64,000 bases of DNA from JAENVT01 sp963773085 (GTDB lineage Bacteria; Actinomycetota; Acidimicrobiia; Acidimicrobiales; Ilumatobacteraceae): NCBI GenBank assembly GCA_963773085.1, contig CAVYZS010000002.1, forward strand, positions 175,672-239,671. Direction: 5' to 3'. How positions within the stretch are numbered: position 1 is the first letter of the stretch; each line of letters begins with the position of its first letter. Position numbers and translations under genes: made by a program. This document shows positions 8,839 to 19,140 of the stretch, one piece after another. The notes under the pieces are model-generated. The model did no database searches. It saw only the letters and a list, made by a program, of their open reading frames with translations, and was not told where the DNA came from.

Positions 8839-9711
8839 TCAGGCGTGGGCCCGGTGGGTGAGGGCGGCGAGTTCACGGTTGAAGCGGACTGGTTGTTCGA
8901 GGTGGGGTGCGTGACCGACGTTGTCGTACCAGGAGATTTCGGCGGCGGGAGCCGTTGCCTGGATGTGTTCGGCCATTGCCGGGAGCACGACGATGTCAGC
9001 GCGTCCTTGTGAGACGAGGAGCGGCACCTGGAGCGTCTGGAGCACATCGTCGAAGTTGAGGTCGCGAGCCGCGAGGTTCGCTCGGATGCGGGCGGGTACG
9101 GCCATGTTCCAGCACAGCGCTGCTTGGAAGTCCTCGGCCGGGAGCGGTGTTGCGACGATCCGTTGGAGGAAAGCCTGTAGGCCTCGGATGTTGGTCGGGA
9201 GGTCGTCGGCGGTGAGATCGGCGAAGTGGTCGAGGAAGCCGGGTCCGATGAGCGTGCCGTAGGCGGCTGGACCGAGCTGCACCGCCCCTCCGACGAAGTT
9301 GATGGCACCGACACGGTTCTGGCCGTGCACGCGGACGTAGTCGCCGATGACGAAAGCGCCGTAGGACCAGCCGACGAGGGTCGGCCGGTCGAGATGGAGT
9401 TCGTCGAGGATCGCGGCGACATCGTCAGCCCATCGCTGGCCGTCGGTGTAGTGCTCGGGCTCGAGTGGCGCCTCGGACATGCCGTGGCCCCGCAGGTCGC
9501 AGGCGACGAGCCGGAACTCGTCGGCCATGGTGCTGTCGTACTGGTGCCGCCAGCACAGGTGGTTCTGCGACCATCCGTGGAGGAACAGGATCGGTGGTCC
9601 CTCGGAGCAGCCCCATTCGCGTACGTGCAACCGCAGGCCGCCACCGCCTCGGACGGTGTGGATCGCGTTCGGTTCGGTTCGCCGCGTCTTGTCTCGCATG
9701 GTCGTGGTCAT
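8839..9711 (-). CDS. Alpha/beta hydrolase
   Basis: This is a 290-aa protein starting at ATG 9711, with AGGAGG about 5 bases upstream. It has the complete alpha/beta hydrolase pattern: the oxyanion HGWSQN after strand 3, DLRGHGMSE, the nucleophile elbow GWSYGAF (Ser at about residue 115), an acid near GRADIVV, and the catalytic His in NVGHAPHLEQP. The length is typical of the family (epoxide hydrolase, haloperoxidase and ester hydrolase types). The substrate cannot be assigned. It is divergent from the broken LAL regulator, with about 160 bases between them, which would fit local regulation when that regulator was intact. Confidence 0.85.
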   Translation of the reverse strand: MTTTMRDKTRRTEPNAIHTVRGGGGLRLHVREWGCSEGPPILFLHGWSQNHLCWRHQYDSTMADEFRLVACDLRGHGMSEAPLEPEHYTDGQRWADDVAAILDELHLDRPTLVGWSYGAFVIGDYVRVHGQNRVGAINFVGGAVQLGPAAYGTLIGPGFLDHFADLTADDLPTNIRGLQAFLQRIVATPLPAEDFQAALCWNMAVPARIRANLAARDLNFDDVLQTLQVPLLVSQGRADIVVLPAMAEHIQATAPAAEISWYDNVGHAPHLEQPVRFNRELAALTHRAHA

Positions 9712-9872
9712 GGCTACCTCCTGGCTCGGGGTTTTGATGCATTGTCATCCCGGACCCGGGTCGGGCGCATCGGGAAGCGGGCCGTACCTCGCGCCCGTCG
9801 GCTACGTATCCGCACGGCGCGCGATACGTAGGCGCGGCGACCCGCTCGCCGGGGCGCGCAATACTGGATGAG

Positions 9873-12721
9873 GTGGAGGCCCGCATCAGCGAAGTCTTGA
9901 TCGGACGTCACCGCGAGCTGCACCAGCTGGAACGGGCACTGGCCGGGGCTGTGACGGGGGCGGGAGCGACGATCCTCGTGGCCGGCGAGGCGGGCATCGG
10001 CAAGAGCAGGCTCGGTATCGAGCTGGCAAGGCGCGCCCGCGACGCCGGATTCGAGGTCCTCGTCGGGCACTCGATCGAGCTCGACGGTACGGAGCTGCCA
10101 TATCAGCCGTTCGTAAAGGCGATCCGGCCGCTCGACCGACGATGGCACGTCGAGGCCAGCCCAGTTGCGTCGCAGTCTGGCTTGTTCGAGGCGCTCCTCG
10201 CGCTGCTCGTCGAACGGGCCGCAACGGCGCCACTGCTGCTGGTACTCGAAGACCTCCACTGGGCCGACAGCTCGACCCTCGATCTCGTCGTCTTCCTCAC
10301 CCACAACATCACCGATCAGCCAATACTCATCTTCGCCACGTGTCGCGACGACGACGCGGTATCGGCCGAACGCATCGGGCGGTTGATCGACCGTGTCCGG
10401 CACGCCGGCTCGTCGCTGGTGATCGAGCTTGGCCCACTCGAGCGGCACGAGGTCATTGCGCTGGTCGAGGCGCGTGCGCGAGCACGGCGCTCCCCTCAAA
10501 GGTCGTGGACATGGTCGTGTCCCGCGCCGAGGGCAACCCGTTCTTCGCCGAGGAACTCGCCGCTGCGGCAGGCGACGGCGACATCCCGCGAGGCTTGCGT
10601 GGGCTCCTGCTACGGCGCGTCGCCGGGCTCGACCAGGCGACCCAGCACCTGCTGCGCGTTGCCTCGGCCGCGGGCCGGGAGGTGGGTTACCGCGAGCTGT
10701 CCGGCGCGGCGAGTCACCCTGAACCCGTGGTGCGCGAGTCGCTTCGGCTGGCCGTCGACCACGGTGTGCTCGTAGCCGACCAAGCTGCCGGGACGTTCCG
10801 GTTCCGCCACGCGCTGCTCGCGCACGCGATCTATGCGACAGTCCTGCCGGGCGAACGCGAAGAACTACACGCGCGGCTTGCCCAAGTACTCGCTGCCGCC
10901 GGCGCCCCGGCGGCCGAACTCGCGCCGCACTGGGCGGCCGCCGGCCGGTCCGACCAGGCGCTGGCAGCCTCGCTCGTGGCCGCTCGCGAAGCGGAAGCGG
11001 TCTTCGGCCTGCCTGAGACCCTCGTGCACCTCGAAAGGGCCGTCGCGCTGTGGCACAGCGTGGCCGACGCATCCGCGATCCCCACGGATCTGGCGTCGCT
11101 CTGCGCGTGGACCGCGGAAGTCGCCAGCCGCACGGGCGCCGCGCCCCGTGCGGTCGAGCTCGTCCGCCAGGCGATCGATCTCGTCGGAAGTGACGATCCG
11201 CGGGGCGCTGCCCACCTGCACGTTCGGCTCGGCCGCTACCTGTTCGAGAGTGGTGCCGGCGACACGTTCCTCGCACCGCTCGAACGCGCCCTCGAGCTCG
11301 TCACGGCGCTACCACCGTGCCCCGAGCGAGCCGAGGCTGTGGAGGCGGTCGGCGGTGGACTGCAGCTCCTGTGGCGCTACCAGGAGTCGTTCGCGTACGC
11401 CGAACAGGCCCTCGCCCTCGCCCGTGCGACACGAAGCCGCGAGGTGGAGTTCAAGGCGCTGATCACACTCGGCATCGATCTCGCCTACCTTGGGCATGGC
11501 GACGAAGGAATGGCGCACCTCGACCAGGCCCGCTCGCTCGCCACGGCCATGTGCGACCCGCTCGCGCTGTACCAGGCGTACGTCGCGCTCACAGACACGC
11601 TGACGATGCTCGGCCGACCTAGACAGGCCGCGGCCGACGGCGAAGAAGGGCTCACCATGCTGCGCCCATACGGGATCGACCACACAGTGCTCACAGCGAA
11701 CTGGATCGAGGCGTTGCTCGCCATCGGGGAGTGGGACGCCGCCGATGATGCCAGCTCCCGAGCCGTGCGCGCGATCACGGCCAGCTACCCGCACATGCCA
11801 CTCATCCTGCGCGCCGATCTCGAGACCGGTCGCGGGCACTTCGACGAGGCCCGTGCGCACCTCGACGCCGCCCGCGTCACCGTCCGCCACGAACCCGGTC
11901 TGGCGACCTACTACGGCTATGTCGCTGAGCTCGCACTCTCGCAGCACCAATGGCGCGATGCCCTCGATGCCGTCGACGTCGGCCTCGAACCAGCGTTCCG
12001 TTACGACGCCGCGCTCATCTCGGTGTGGCTCTGTGCAAAGGGTCTGCGCGCCACGGCCGAACTGGCCGCGCTCGCCCGCGCCCACCATGACAACACGGGG
12101 CTAGACGACGCGCTCGCTCGCGCCGCCCAGCTCATCGCCGTCGTGCGGGACGCGGCCGCAGCGGTTGCCGCAATCACGCCGAACGCGGCCGGATGGAGCG
12201 CGCTGGCCGAGGCCGAAAACGCGTGAACCTCCGCCACGGCGCGGGCCGCCCACTGGGGTGACGCCGCCGACGCCTGGGACCAGCTCGAACGCCCACCGAT
12301 CGTCGCATACTGCCGGTGGCGCCAGGCCGAAATGCTCCTCGCTGAAGGCGCCGGTCGTGTCGACGCCGGCAGCGTGCTCCGAGAGGCTCACGCCGTCGCC
12401 ATCCACATCGGCGCACGACCGCTCCTCCACCAGATCGAGCGGCTCGCACAGGCGGGCCGGCTCGACCTCACCCCACCGCCCGCCGAACGTGCCCCAGCAG
12501 AGCCGCTCGGCATCACCCCTCGCGAAGCGCAAGTTCTCGCCCTCGTAGCGCGCGGCTACTCCGACCGCGAGATCGCCGCCGCGCTCGTCATCAGCCCACG
12601 AACCGCGAGCGTTCACGTCTCGCACATCCTGCACAAGCTCAACGCACCCAACCGGCTCGAAGCCGCCACGATCGCCCACCTCATCACGCCTCGAGACAGC
12701 GAGCACGAACTCGACGCATAA
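9873..12721 (+). pseudogene. LAL-type ATPase-LuxR regulator, frameshift plus in-frame stop
   Basis: The protein begins at GTG 9873 with LIGRHRELHQLERAL, Walker A GEAGIGKSRLG and Walker B LLLVLEDLHWAD. Near 10485 the frame changes and resumes as VVSRAEGNPFFAEELAAAA, followed by TPR-like repeats. An in-frame TGA at 12224-12226 interrupts the C-terminal linker. The same frame continues past it (AHWGDAADAWDQLERPPIVA) into a canonical LuxR helix-turn-helix, LGITPREAQVLALVARGYSD, ending at 12721. Corrected, it would be about 950 aa, the usual LAL length. With two lesions it is most likely a pseudogene. LAL proteins couple ligand and ATP binding to transcription activation. Confidence 0.85.
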
Positions 12722-13333
12722 ACTCGGCTTCGCCGGCCTGGCGTCGTACCCCGCCGGCACGTCACAGCGACCTTCCCGTGGCGCCGCTGGTTGGCGGCGT
12801 CGTCGCGTGGATAGCGCCTCGTGCGCTGGCTCGACGACGAAGCACCGGCAGTTGCCGTAGCAGCCGACGCGGCCGAAATTCGCCAATAGCCGGCGACGAT
12901 ATGAGCGCGCCCAACCAGCAATCCTCGACAGCTACGGGGCCGAGGAAGGCCGCCACGCCCGAGGGTTGCGACGAGAAGCACGTTCCCTCGGGCTCGAAGC
13001 AGCGAGTCCGAGTGGTGTACTTGGAGCAAGGCGTCATTGTCCCGGCGGTATGTGATGCCGGCCAGCGTCTTTGCAAGGGTGGTTTATGGGACGCTCTTTG
13101 GGGCCGATGCCTTTCGGCGCTCGCGTTGAGCTACCGGAGGGTGACGTTCGGATCTGCGAGACCGTCCACAGCTCCGTGCCGGTGTTTATGTCGAGGCCGG
13201 TGAGCGTTGATCCCCCGCTGGAAAATGCTGCGGTGGGTTCAGTTTCAACCGACGGACCTTGATCTCATTGCTCCGCTCGCGACTCGTGAACTGCGCCGTC
13301 GCCGGCGACCAGGTTTGCTGGTGTCGTGACGGG
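12722..13333. other. No gene recognised
   Basis: About 610 bases. Overlapping short frames are present on both strands (12762-13076 minus, 12778-13203 plus), but their composition is Arg-rich, they have no ribosome binding sites and I see no domain motifs in them. This is probably non-coding or very degraded sequence. Confidence 0.4.
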
Positions 13334-14077
13334 TCATGCGAAATCGGATGACACGTTCTGGCCTGACAGACAGCGAATGGCGTCCATCAGATCATCTCGA
13401 ATCTGTCGACGCCTACGCCGCTGGGTCCCCACGTACGACGACGGGTCGATCGGCTTTCCGAATCGTGCCACCACCGAATGAAACGGTCGTGGCACCTTGG
13501 CGCCGATTGGTTGGACCCGCTCAGTGCCGACCAGGCCAATAGGAACGACCATCGCGTTCGTCATCAACGCCAGTTGAGCAACGCCGGTGCGACCGCGGTG
13601 CAGCAGGCCATCGCGCGACCGCGTCCCTTCGGGATAGATCCCGAGCATGTCGCCGTGTTCCAGCGCCGCCGCGGCAGTGTCCAACGCGGCCAGCGCCTGG
13701 CGGCCGGCGGAGCGCCTGATCGGAATCATCCCGAGCGCCGGAAACACAAAACGTGTCTTCCAACTATCGAGATACTCCGCTTCGCCAACGAACCTTGTGC
13801 GTCGTGGCACTGACAGGGTCAACACCACCGAGTCGAAGAACGACATGTGGTTCGCCGCCAGGATCACCGGGCCATCAATGGGGACGTTGTCGAGACCCTC
13901 GGTTCGCACACGGCAGCCCGCACGATAGAAGGGAGAAACGACGGCGCGAACAACACGGTACAACCGATCGCCACGGCGGTCTTGTTGAGCATTGTCCGAA
14001 TCGGGCGGCAGCACAGAACCGGAATCGGCCGACAAGGTCGAATTGGAGCACCGATCATTGAAATACATCGCAGTCAC
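13334..14077 (-). CDS. plsC: 1-acyl-sn-glycerol-3-phosphate acyltransferase family protein
   Basis: This is a 247-aa protein. It carries the four acyltransferase blocks of the PlsC family: NHMSFFDS (the catalytic NHxxxxD), a GMIPIRR region, GIYPEGTRSRDG, and VVPIGLVGTERV. These enzymes move an acyl chain from acyl-ACP or acyl-CoA to lysophosphatidate at the inner membrane. No strongly hydrophobic N-terminal segment is obvious, and the first 30 residues are low-complexity, so the true start may be a later codon. It stands alone, with no operon partner. The family call is strong; substrate preference is not determinable. Confidence 0.85.
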   Translation of the reverse strand: MTAMYFNDRCSNSTLSADSGSVLPPDSDNAQQDRRGDRLYRVVRAVVSPFYRAGCRVRTEGLDNVPIDGPVILAANHMSFFDSVVLTLSVPRRTRFVGEAEYLDSWKTRFVFPALGMIPIRRSAGRQALAALDTAAAALEHGDMLGIYPEGTRSRDGLLHRGRTGVAQLALMTNAMVVPIGLVGTERVQPIGAKVPRPFHSVVARFGKPIDPSSYVGTQRRRRRQIRDDLMDAIRCLSGQNVSSDFA

Positions 14078-14746
14078 CTCACTGGTTCAGGACCGAAGCC
14101 TCGACGTGGTCCGTCGGCCTACATGTCCCGAGGACGATCACTCGCCCCTGCCCAGTCCAGTATCCACCGCCCAGACCATCCCCGCACCGCACCACCGACA
14201 ACTAACCCCTCAAGTCCGTCGGGCTCGCCGAGTTGCGAGCAACAAGTGGCCAGACACTCCCAGGTCAGCGACACTCACCACGCCAACGAGGCTGCAGAAC
14301 TGAGGTCGAGGTGACCTGCGGCACACTGACTGACGTCTGACGGCGCTCATCGGACCGTTCGGGCCTGGCTCCGACCAATCTGCCTCGCTGCCGTGAGAAC
14401 CCGACCGTAGTGTGCTTCGACGTACACGACGTAGCCGGCGGTACGTGACACCCTCGGCGGCTTCTGCATGTGAGCGGTATGGGGCGCTGGCGCAGACCGA
14501 TCCCTGGTGGGCTCGGCTACCTCGCATGACGATCCCACCGGGCGACGCTGTGGTCAGTCACCAGTCAGTCGAAGGGCTGCTTGAGCGCGGCCCTGCCGTT
14601 TCGGGACGGTCACGAACGATGAACCACCTACCGTGAGGACTCGGCGGTCGCTGCTCGCCATGCGGGATCCTGCCACTTCGTAGAAGGTTTCGCAGCGGAA
14701 GCCCAGGCCGTCCGGCAGAGTCCTTCAGCAGGCCGGCCTCGTCGAG
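14078..14746. other. No gene recognised
   Basis: About 670 bases between two minus-strand genes. Open frames at 14210-14527 and 14347-14538 are Arg/Ser-rich, with no ribosome binding site or motif. I see no repeats or clear promoter elements. Confidence 0.4.
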
Positions 14747-15664
14747 TCAGGCGGCCGCCTCCACAGCCGGCACCTCGTCGAGGCCCAGTTGATGGAGTCG
14801 CCGCTGAAGATAGGCACCGATGCTCGATGGGTCGGACTGCATTCGGCCAATGATACGGATTGCCGCAGACCCTGCCCTCAAGCGCCGCTGGACCTCTCCC
14901 GGTCCGAGCGGGCGAATCGGCTGTTGGATGCGGGCGTCAGACCTCGGGCGCTGCGGTGGTCGCGGTTGCCAGGCTGCAATGCCGTGTTGTTGCAAGCAGC
15001 GATCGAGGCGGTCGAGGTCGATCTGCGTGGCAACCTGAAGATGTTCGACCGGTGTCGGGAGTTCGCCGTCTTGCAGCGGCAGAACAGCATCGAGCCGGTC
15101 GAACTCCCCGTTGGTTGATCGGTATTGTTGCTTGAGGTCGTGGATCGCTCGTTCAGGATCGGCGTTGAACTCGTGTTCGATGGTCGCGTACCGGTCGGTG
15201 AACCGGGACGCGGCAACGATGCGGCGAACACCGTACGACCACGCCGTCAAGGGCACGGAGAGGCCGAAGAACTTTGCGTGTCGTTCCCACAACGGCGCCG
15301 ACGGTGGCGTCGCTACCACCCGACCAGCGCCACCGGACATACACGTATCGTGGGCACAACATAAGAGGGGCGCCTCAACGGTACGCTCGATGAGGACGGC
15401 TCGGTGACTGACCTGGCACAACACCGCCCACGCTGGCTTTGCTCCGCTGATGACGAGCTTCAGCTCGATCGCCACGAGACGGCCAACGGTGTCGATGGCG
15501 ATGAAATCGATCGACGGCTCGTTGAACTTGTGATGGGCGTCGTTGATCTTCCACGATGGGAACATCACCTCCCACGCCACGAGCATCAAGCGTTCGTCGC
15601 CGTGCTGCACGCCGTTCGTCGACCAAGGCTTGGTCAACGCGTCCTGCAGTTGCCACTCGGTCAC
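14747..15664 (-). CDS. PD-(D/E)XK nuclease-like protein
   Basis: This is a 305-aa protein, with GTG 15664 chosen as the first start that excludes low-complexity upstream sequence; the ribosome binding site is weak. Residues about 30-75 contain the restriction-endonuclease-fold signature: an acidic residue in PSIDFIAIDTVGRL followed by the (I/V)ELKL motif, as in DUF91/NucS-like and other PD-(D/E)XK enzymes. The middle (WERHAKFFGLSVPLTAWSYG) and C-terminal parts are unassigned; the end is Arg/Gln-rich and ends in AVEAAA. It might be a restriction-like or repair nuclease, but catalytic activity is inference from one motif. It is divergent from the GNAT gene, with 130 bases between starts. Confidence 0.6.
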   Translation of the reverse strand: MTEWQLQDALTKPWSTNGVQHGDERLMLVAWEVMFPSWKINDAHHKFNEPSIDFIAIDTVGRLVAIELKLVISGAKPAWAVLCQVSHRAVLIERTVEAPLLCCAHDTCMSGGAGRVVATPPSAPLWERHAKFFGLSVPLTAWSYGVRRIVAASRFTDRYATIEHEFNADPERAIHDLKQQYRSTNGEFDRLDAVLPLQDGELPTPVEHLQVATQIDLDRLDRCLQQHGIAAWQPRPPQRPRSDARIQQPIRPLGPGEVQRRLRAGSAAIRIIGRMQSDPSSIGAYLQRRLHQLGLDEVPAVEAAA

Positions 15665-15793
15665 CCCAACAGCCTCGCCACCGCGCAGCGCCGCGCACGA
15701 ACGCTGATCGAACCGACCAGTGATGCGCCAAGTGATGGTCGTCCACGGGCGCCCCTGCACACGCGTGTTGTCCCGCCGTGGAAGTCTTGGGTG

Positions 15794-16360
15794 ATGGAAG
15801 TGTTCCTCGAGACCGAACGAATGGTGCTGCGACGATTCACGATGGACGACATCGATGCCGTGCTGGCGCTCGATAGTGATCCGGCGGTGCGCACGTTCGT
15901 CGAGGATGGCGAACCGGTCAACCGCGATGAGGTCAGGATCACGATCGAACACTGGCTTCGCTACTACGAACGGTCCGACGACTACGGGTTCTGGGCGGCG
16001 ATTGAGAAGCACACGAACGAGTTCCTGGGCTGGTTCCATTTCCGCCCACGTGAGGGCACACCATCCGACGAGCCCGAACTCGGCTACCGGCTGGTGTCGT
16101 CGGCGTGGGGAAAGGGGTATGCGACAGAGGGCTCGCGAGCGCTGATCGACAAGGGGTTCGAGTCGCCCGCCGTGAGTCGCGTGATCGCCGAGACAATGGC
16201 CGTGCACACAGCCTCGCGTCGAGTCATGGAACGCGCCGGCCTACGGCACACGCGCAGCTACCCCACGGCGTGGCCAGTGCACATTCCCGGCGACGAGCAA
16301 GGCGAAGTCGAGTACGCCATTACCCGAGCCGAGTGGGAGGCCAGCGGCAAGAACTCGTAA
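15794..16360 (+). CDS. GNAT family N-acetyltransferase (RimJ/RimL type)
   Basis: This is a 188-aa protein starting at ATG 15794; the longer open frame upstream is antisense to the nuclease-like gene. The N-terminus LETERMVLRRFTMDDIDAVL is the classic RimJ/RimL-type opening. FLGWFHFRP marks strand 4, the acetyl-CoA loop is SAWGKGYATEGSRAL, and the C-terminal strand follows VIAETMAVHTASRRVMERAG. Such enzymes acetylate protein N-termini, antibiotics or small amines with acetyl-CoA. The acceptor is unknown. Length and motif order are fully typical. Confidence 0.88.
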   Translation: MEVFLETERMVLRRFTMDDIDAVLALDSDPAVRTFVEDGEPVNRDEVRITIEHWLRYYERSDDYGFWAAIEKHTNEFLGWFHFRPREGTPSDEPELGYRLVSSAWGKGYATEGSRALIDKGFESPAVSRVIAETMAVHTASRRVMERAGLRHTRSYPTAWPVHIPGDEQGEVEYAITRAEWEASGKNS

Positions 16361-16832
16361 CAGTGCTCTGGCCGCGGCGGCCTCAGCCTATTGATCCCTG
16401 GAAACGATCGAGTGGTCGAGAGATCGCCGGCCACTGTTCGTGATCTCGCTGGGAAATGAGCCCGTCCACGAACTGTCAACGGTGAGCGCTCGGCCAGATT
16501 GATCCGCTCGCTCAGCGCCAGGTGACGCGGATGCGCCGATCGGAGCGGTTCAGCCACGTGCTACTCGCCGGCGATCTGCGCCGCCAATCTGGGTGTGCAT
16601 TCTGGTCGGATCGCGTAACTCTGAAGTAGCGCGAGATCGACGCTCCTATGTGTTGTCAAGGTGTTTGTTGCCGGGTTTCGGGCAGGCCAGTGATGGGCCA
16701 CTCGGGTGAGGGCAGGCTCTTATCAGGCCACGACCCCGGCGAGGTCGGTGCGGTGACGGGACGGCATGTCGATCGAAAGACAACCCGAGGGTGTCAGGCA
16801 GTTATTGGGCCAGTCCCGTCACCGCGTTCTTG
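16361..16832. other. Intergenic; includes the 3' flank of the IS110-type element
   Basis: No coding evidence. From about 16640 the sequence is probably the non-coding end of the IS110-type element. It contains an 11-bp perfect inverted repeat, GGTGACGGGAC (16752-16762) and GTCCCGTCACC (16813-16823), separated by 50 bases, which could fold into a structured RNA. IS110-family elements encode a guide (bridge) RNA in a non-coding end; on the IS1111 side of the family it lies downstream of the recombinase. Whether this is that RNA is inference. Confidence 0.4.
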
Positions 16833-17876
16833 TCAGCGCGGCAGCGCTTTGAAGATCTCTCGGGCGACGTACCGCTTGAGACAGCGGATGATGTACCGCT
16901 TCGATTTGCCCTCGGCTAGTCGCCGTTGCATGTAGGCGATGCTGCGTGGTTCGTGTTGACCGAGGCGAGTGATCACGATCCGCCAGATGGCGTTGTTGGC
17001 GTGGCGGTCGCCGGCGTAGTTGAGCCGGAACTGATCGACGGTCAGACCGCTCGTCGCCGGGATCGGCGCGATGCCACACAGCATCGCCCACTGCGCTTCG
17101 GTGGCGATCCGCTCCACGTTGTCGCCGGCGGTGACAAGCAACACCGCAGCGGTGTCGGCCCCGACCCCGTAGACGTTCAACAGCTCGGGTGCGGCAGCTT
17201 TGACCAACGGTGCGATCTCGGTGTCGATCACGTCGAGCTCGGCGTCGAGCGCGTGGACCCGGCGGGCCAGGATCACCGCCGCGGTCTTCACACCGAAGAC
17301 GGCGACGTCACCACCGGGTCGTGGGCGCAGTCTGGCGGCCTCGTTGACCAGCTGTGACGCGCTCAACGAGCCCAACTTGGCGCGGAGCTCGTCGGGAGCG
17401 GTGAACATCAAATGACGAAGCTGAACGATGGTGCGGATCCGTGTCGAACGCGCCGATCGTTTGGCCACCAGCAGAGCACGTAACGCTTCGGCATGGCCGT
17501 CAGCGGACTTGGCTTGGCCGTCGCAACGACCCGACAGAGCGCCACGGGCGGCCTCGACGGCATCAATCCGATCGGACTTGCCCTGCTTGCGTCGCTTCTG
17601 GCGCTCCGGGCGATCAACCTCGATCACCACCACACCACAGCCGTGAAAGTGACGAGCAACACCGGCCCCATACGCGCCGGTGCCCTCGATCCCGACACGT
17701 TCAATCGTGCCGAACCCGGCCATCCACGACGACAAACAGCGATGCCCATCCCCAGTGGTCGGGAACGACTCGATGCCGAGCAGCCCGCCGTTCAAATCGA
17801 CGACCGCAGCGACATTCGTGTCGCGATGCGTGTCGACCCCACCAACCACATGGCGCGCTGAATCTACGATGACCAT
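16833..17876 (-). CDS. IS110-family transposase
   Basis: This is a 347-aa protein starting at ATG 17876, with AAAGGGG upstream. The N-terminal DEDD (RuvC-like) domain begins with VGGVDTHRDTNVAAVVDLNG and includes the conserved GKSDRIDAVEAARGAL. The C-terminal transposase-20 domain contains YGVGADTAAVLLVTAGDN and the Ser-containing CGIAPIPATSGLT. Length and domain order match full-length IS110 recombinases, so this copy looks intact. These enzymes use a bridge RNA to choose the target and leave no terminal inverted repeats, so the element ends cannot be fixed from sequence alone. It interrupts the stretch between the GNAT gene and the XRE/DUF2975 operon. Confidence 0.93.
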   Translation of the reverse strand: MVIVDSARHVVGGVDTHRDTNVAAVVDLNGGLLGIESFPTTGDGHRCLSSWMAGFGTIERVGIEGTGAYGAGVARHFHGCGVVVIEVDRPERQKRRKQGKSDRIDAVEAARGALSGRCDGQAKSADGHAEALRALLVAKRSARSTRIRTIVQLRHLMFTAPDELRAKLGSLSASQLVNEAARLRPRPGGDVAVFGVKTAAVILARRVHALDAELDVIDTEIAPLVKAAAPELLNVYGVGADTAAVLLVTAGDNVERIATEAQWAMLCGIAPIPATSGLTVDQFRLNYAGDRHANNAIWRIVITRLGQHEPRSIAYMQRRLAEGKSKRYIIRCLKRYVAREIFKALPR

Positions 17877-18265
17877 CCGGCCACCCCTTTCTAAGTTGAG
17901 GGGCAGGCACGCACGTCCCGCGAAGGAGACCAGTGACCGAGCAGCTGTTACTGCAGCAACTCGAGTCGCCCTCCGGAACGGGGCGTGACGAACCCCGAAG
18001 TAAACGCCAGCCTGACAGCCCCCACCCTCAACGAACGGGATACCACCAACCCTCAGCTCATTCTCACTGGCAGATATGGCGCGTCCGAGTCCGACTCACG
18101 GCTTCCAGCTCCCAGCCGCGATCCCGGTGCGGATCGCCGAACAGGGGCGGCAGACGTTCTCATGCAGAAGCAATCGCGAGCGGGCCGAGTCGCAGTTCGG
18201 AGCATAGGCACCACCCAGACCAGAGCTGGGGTAGCTGCGCGCCGATGATTGACCTGGGTGGTGTG
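17877..18265. other. 5' flank of the IS110-type element, no gene recognised
   Basis: About 390 bases upstream of the transposase and downstream of the XRE gene. The first 40-60 bases hold the transposase ribosome binding site and presumably its promoter. No open frame with a plausible start or motif was found. Confidence 0.4.
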
Positions 18266-18523
18266 TTAGGGCGAGGGGTCGGGTCGGGTCGGGTGAGTGC
18301 TGGTGTGGAGGCTGAGGAGTTGGCCGGGCTGGCAGTCGAGGGCGTCGCAGATGGCGGTGAGGGTGCTGAAGCGTATGGCGCGGGCGTGACCGTTCTTGAG
18401 GATGGAGAGGTTGGCGACGGTGACGCCAACTTGGGTGGAGAGCTCGACCAGGGTGATGCCTCGGGCTGCGAGGAGCTTGTCGAGGTGAACTTCGATGCGG
18501 TGGTGGTCGACCGGGTCGCTCAC
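18266..18523 (-). CDS. XRE-family helix-turn-helix regulator
   Basis: This is an 85-aa protein from GTG 18523, which overlaps the restored TAG stop of the upstream DUF2975 gene by one base (TAGTG). It is almost entirely one helix-turn-helix: VHLDKLLAARGITLVELSTQ then VGVTVANLSILKNGHARAIR and FSTLTAICDALDCQPGQLL. This is the YozG-like XRE type that is regularly encoded next to DUF2975 membrane proteins. It probably represses its own operon through the palindrome at 19141-19174. The C-terminal tail is short and Pro/Ser-rich. Confidence 0.88.
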   Translation of the reverse strand: MSDPVDHHRIEVHLDKLLAARGITLVELSTQVGVTVANLSILKNGHARAIRFSTLTAICDALDCQPGQLLSLHTSTHPTRPDPSP

Positions 18524-19126
18524 TAGATGACCGTGTCGAGTTCTGCTCTCATGGCGACTCCGCGGGCGATGAGTTGGCCGAACGCTGGCGAAGATGAGCG
18601 CAACGGCGAGCCACGCCAGTGCGGCCGCCTCGTTTGGGTGAGGGGTGCTGGCCGCGTCGAGGACCGTTGCCGACAGCGCCCAGGTAGCCAGGTTGCTCAT
18701 TGCCCACACGGCGATCCCGCCGACCGCGGTGATCTTGGCCAGGGCGGTGAGCGCTCGGACGGTCTGGGCGGTGAACGGGTCGCTGGCGAGCGCGGCGCGA
18801 AGCAGCTTGGCCATGCGCCACGAGATCAGTGCGACCAGGGCCAGGCCGGGCAGCACGACGACGAGGTAAAGCAACCGTTGCGCGGCGGACGGCTCGGCGA
18901 TTTTGACGGCGATCGTGCCGGCGGGGTCGACGGTGACCCCGGCGGCCAAGCCGCTGACGTGGTCGAGCCCGGGCACGTCCTTGGCGGGCAATGCGGTGGG
19001 GACCGGTGAGTGGGGAATGAAGGCGATGACCAGCACCGCGACGGCGAGGCAGAGGGCGACGATGTAGACGATCGTCGCGGTCACGCGCAACCGATGCAGC
19101 CACTTGTCGAACCGACTATTTTCCAT
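18523..19126 (-). pseudogene. DUF2975 membrane protein, single frameshift near 18580
   Basis: The ATG at 19126 is preceded by GGAG. The protein has four hydrophobic segments: residues about 15-38 (VYIVALCLAVAVLVIAFIP), 85-105, 130-155 and 165-185, typical of DUF2975. The frame is intact to LAWLAVALIFAS. One extra T in GTTCGG (about 18581) then shifts it. Removing that base restores VGQLIARGVAMRAELDTVI and a stop that overlaps the XRE start. Without the correction the frame fuses through to the XRE protein. DUF2975/XRE pairs are common in actinobacteria and firmicutes, but their function is not established. Confidence 0.75.
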
Positions 19127-19140
19127 GAAGACTCCAAACG

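Noticed and set aside
14747..16207. 486-codon version of the PD-(D/E)XK-like gene
   Set aside because: The part upstream of 15664 is antisense to the well-supported GNAT gene and lacks protein-like composition.
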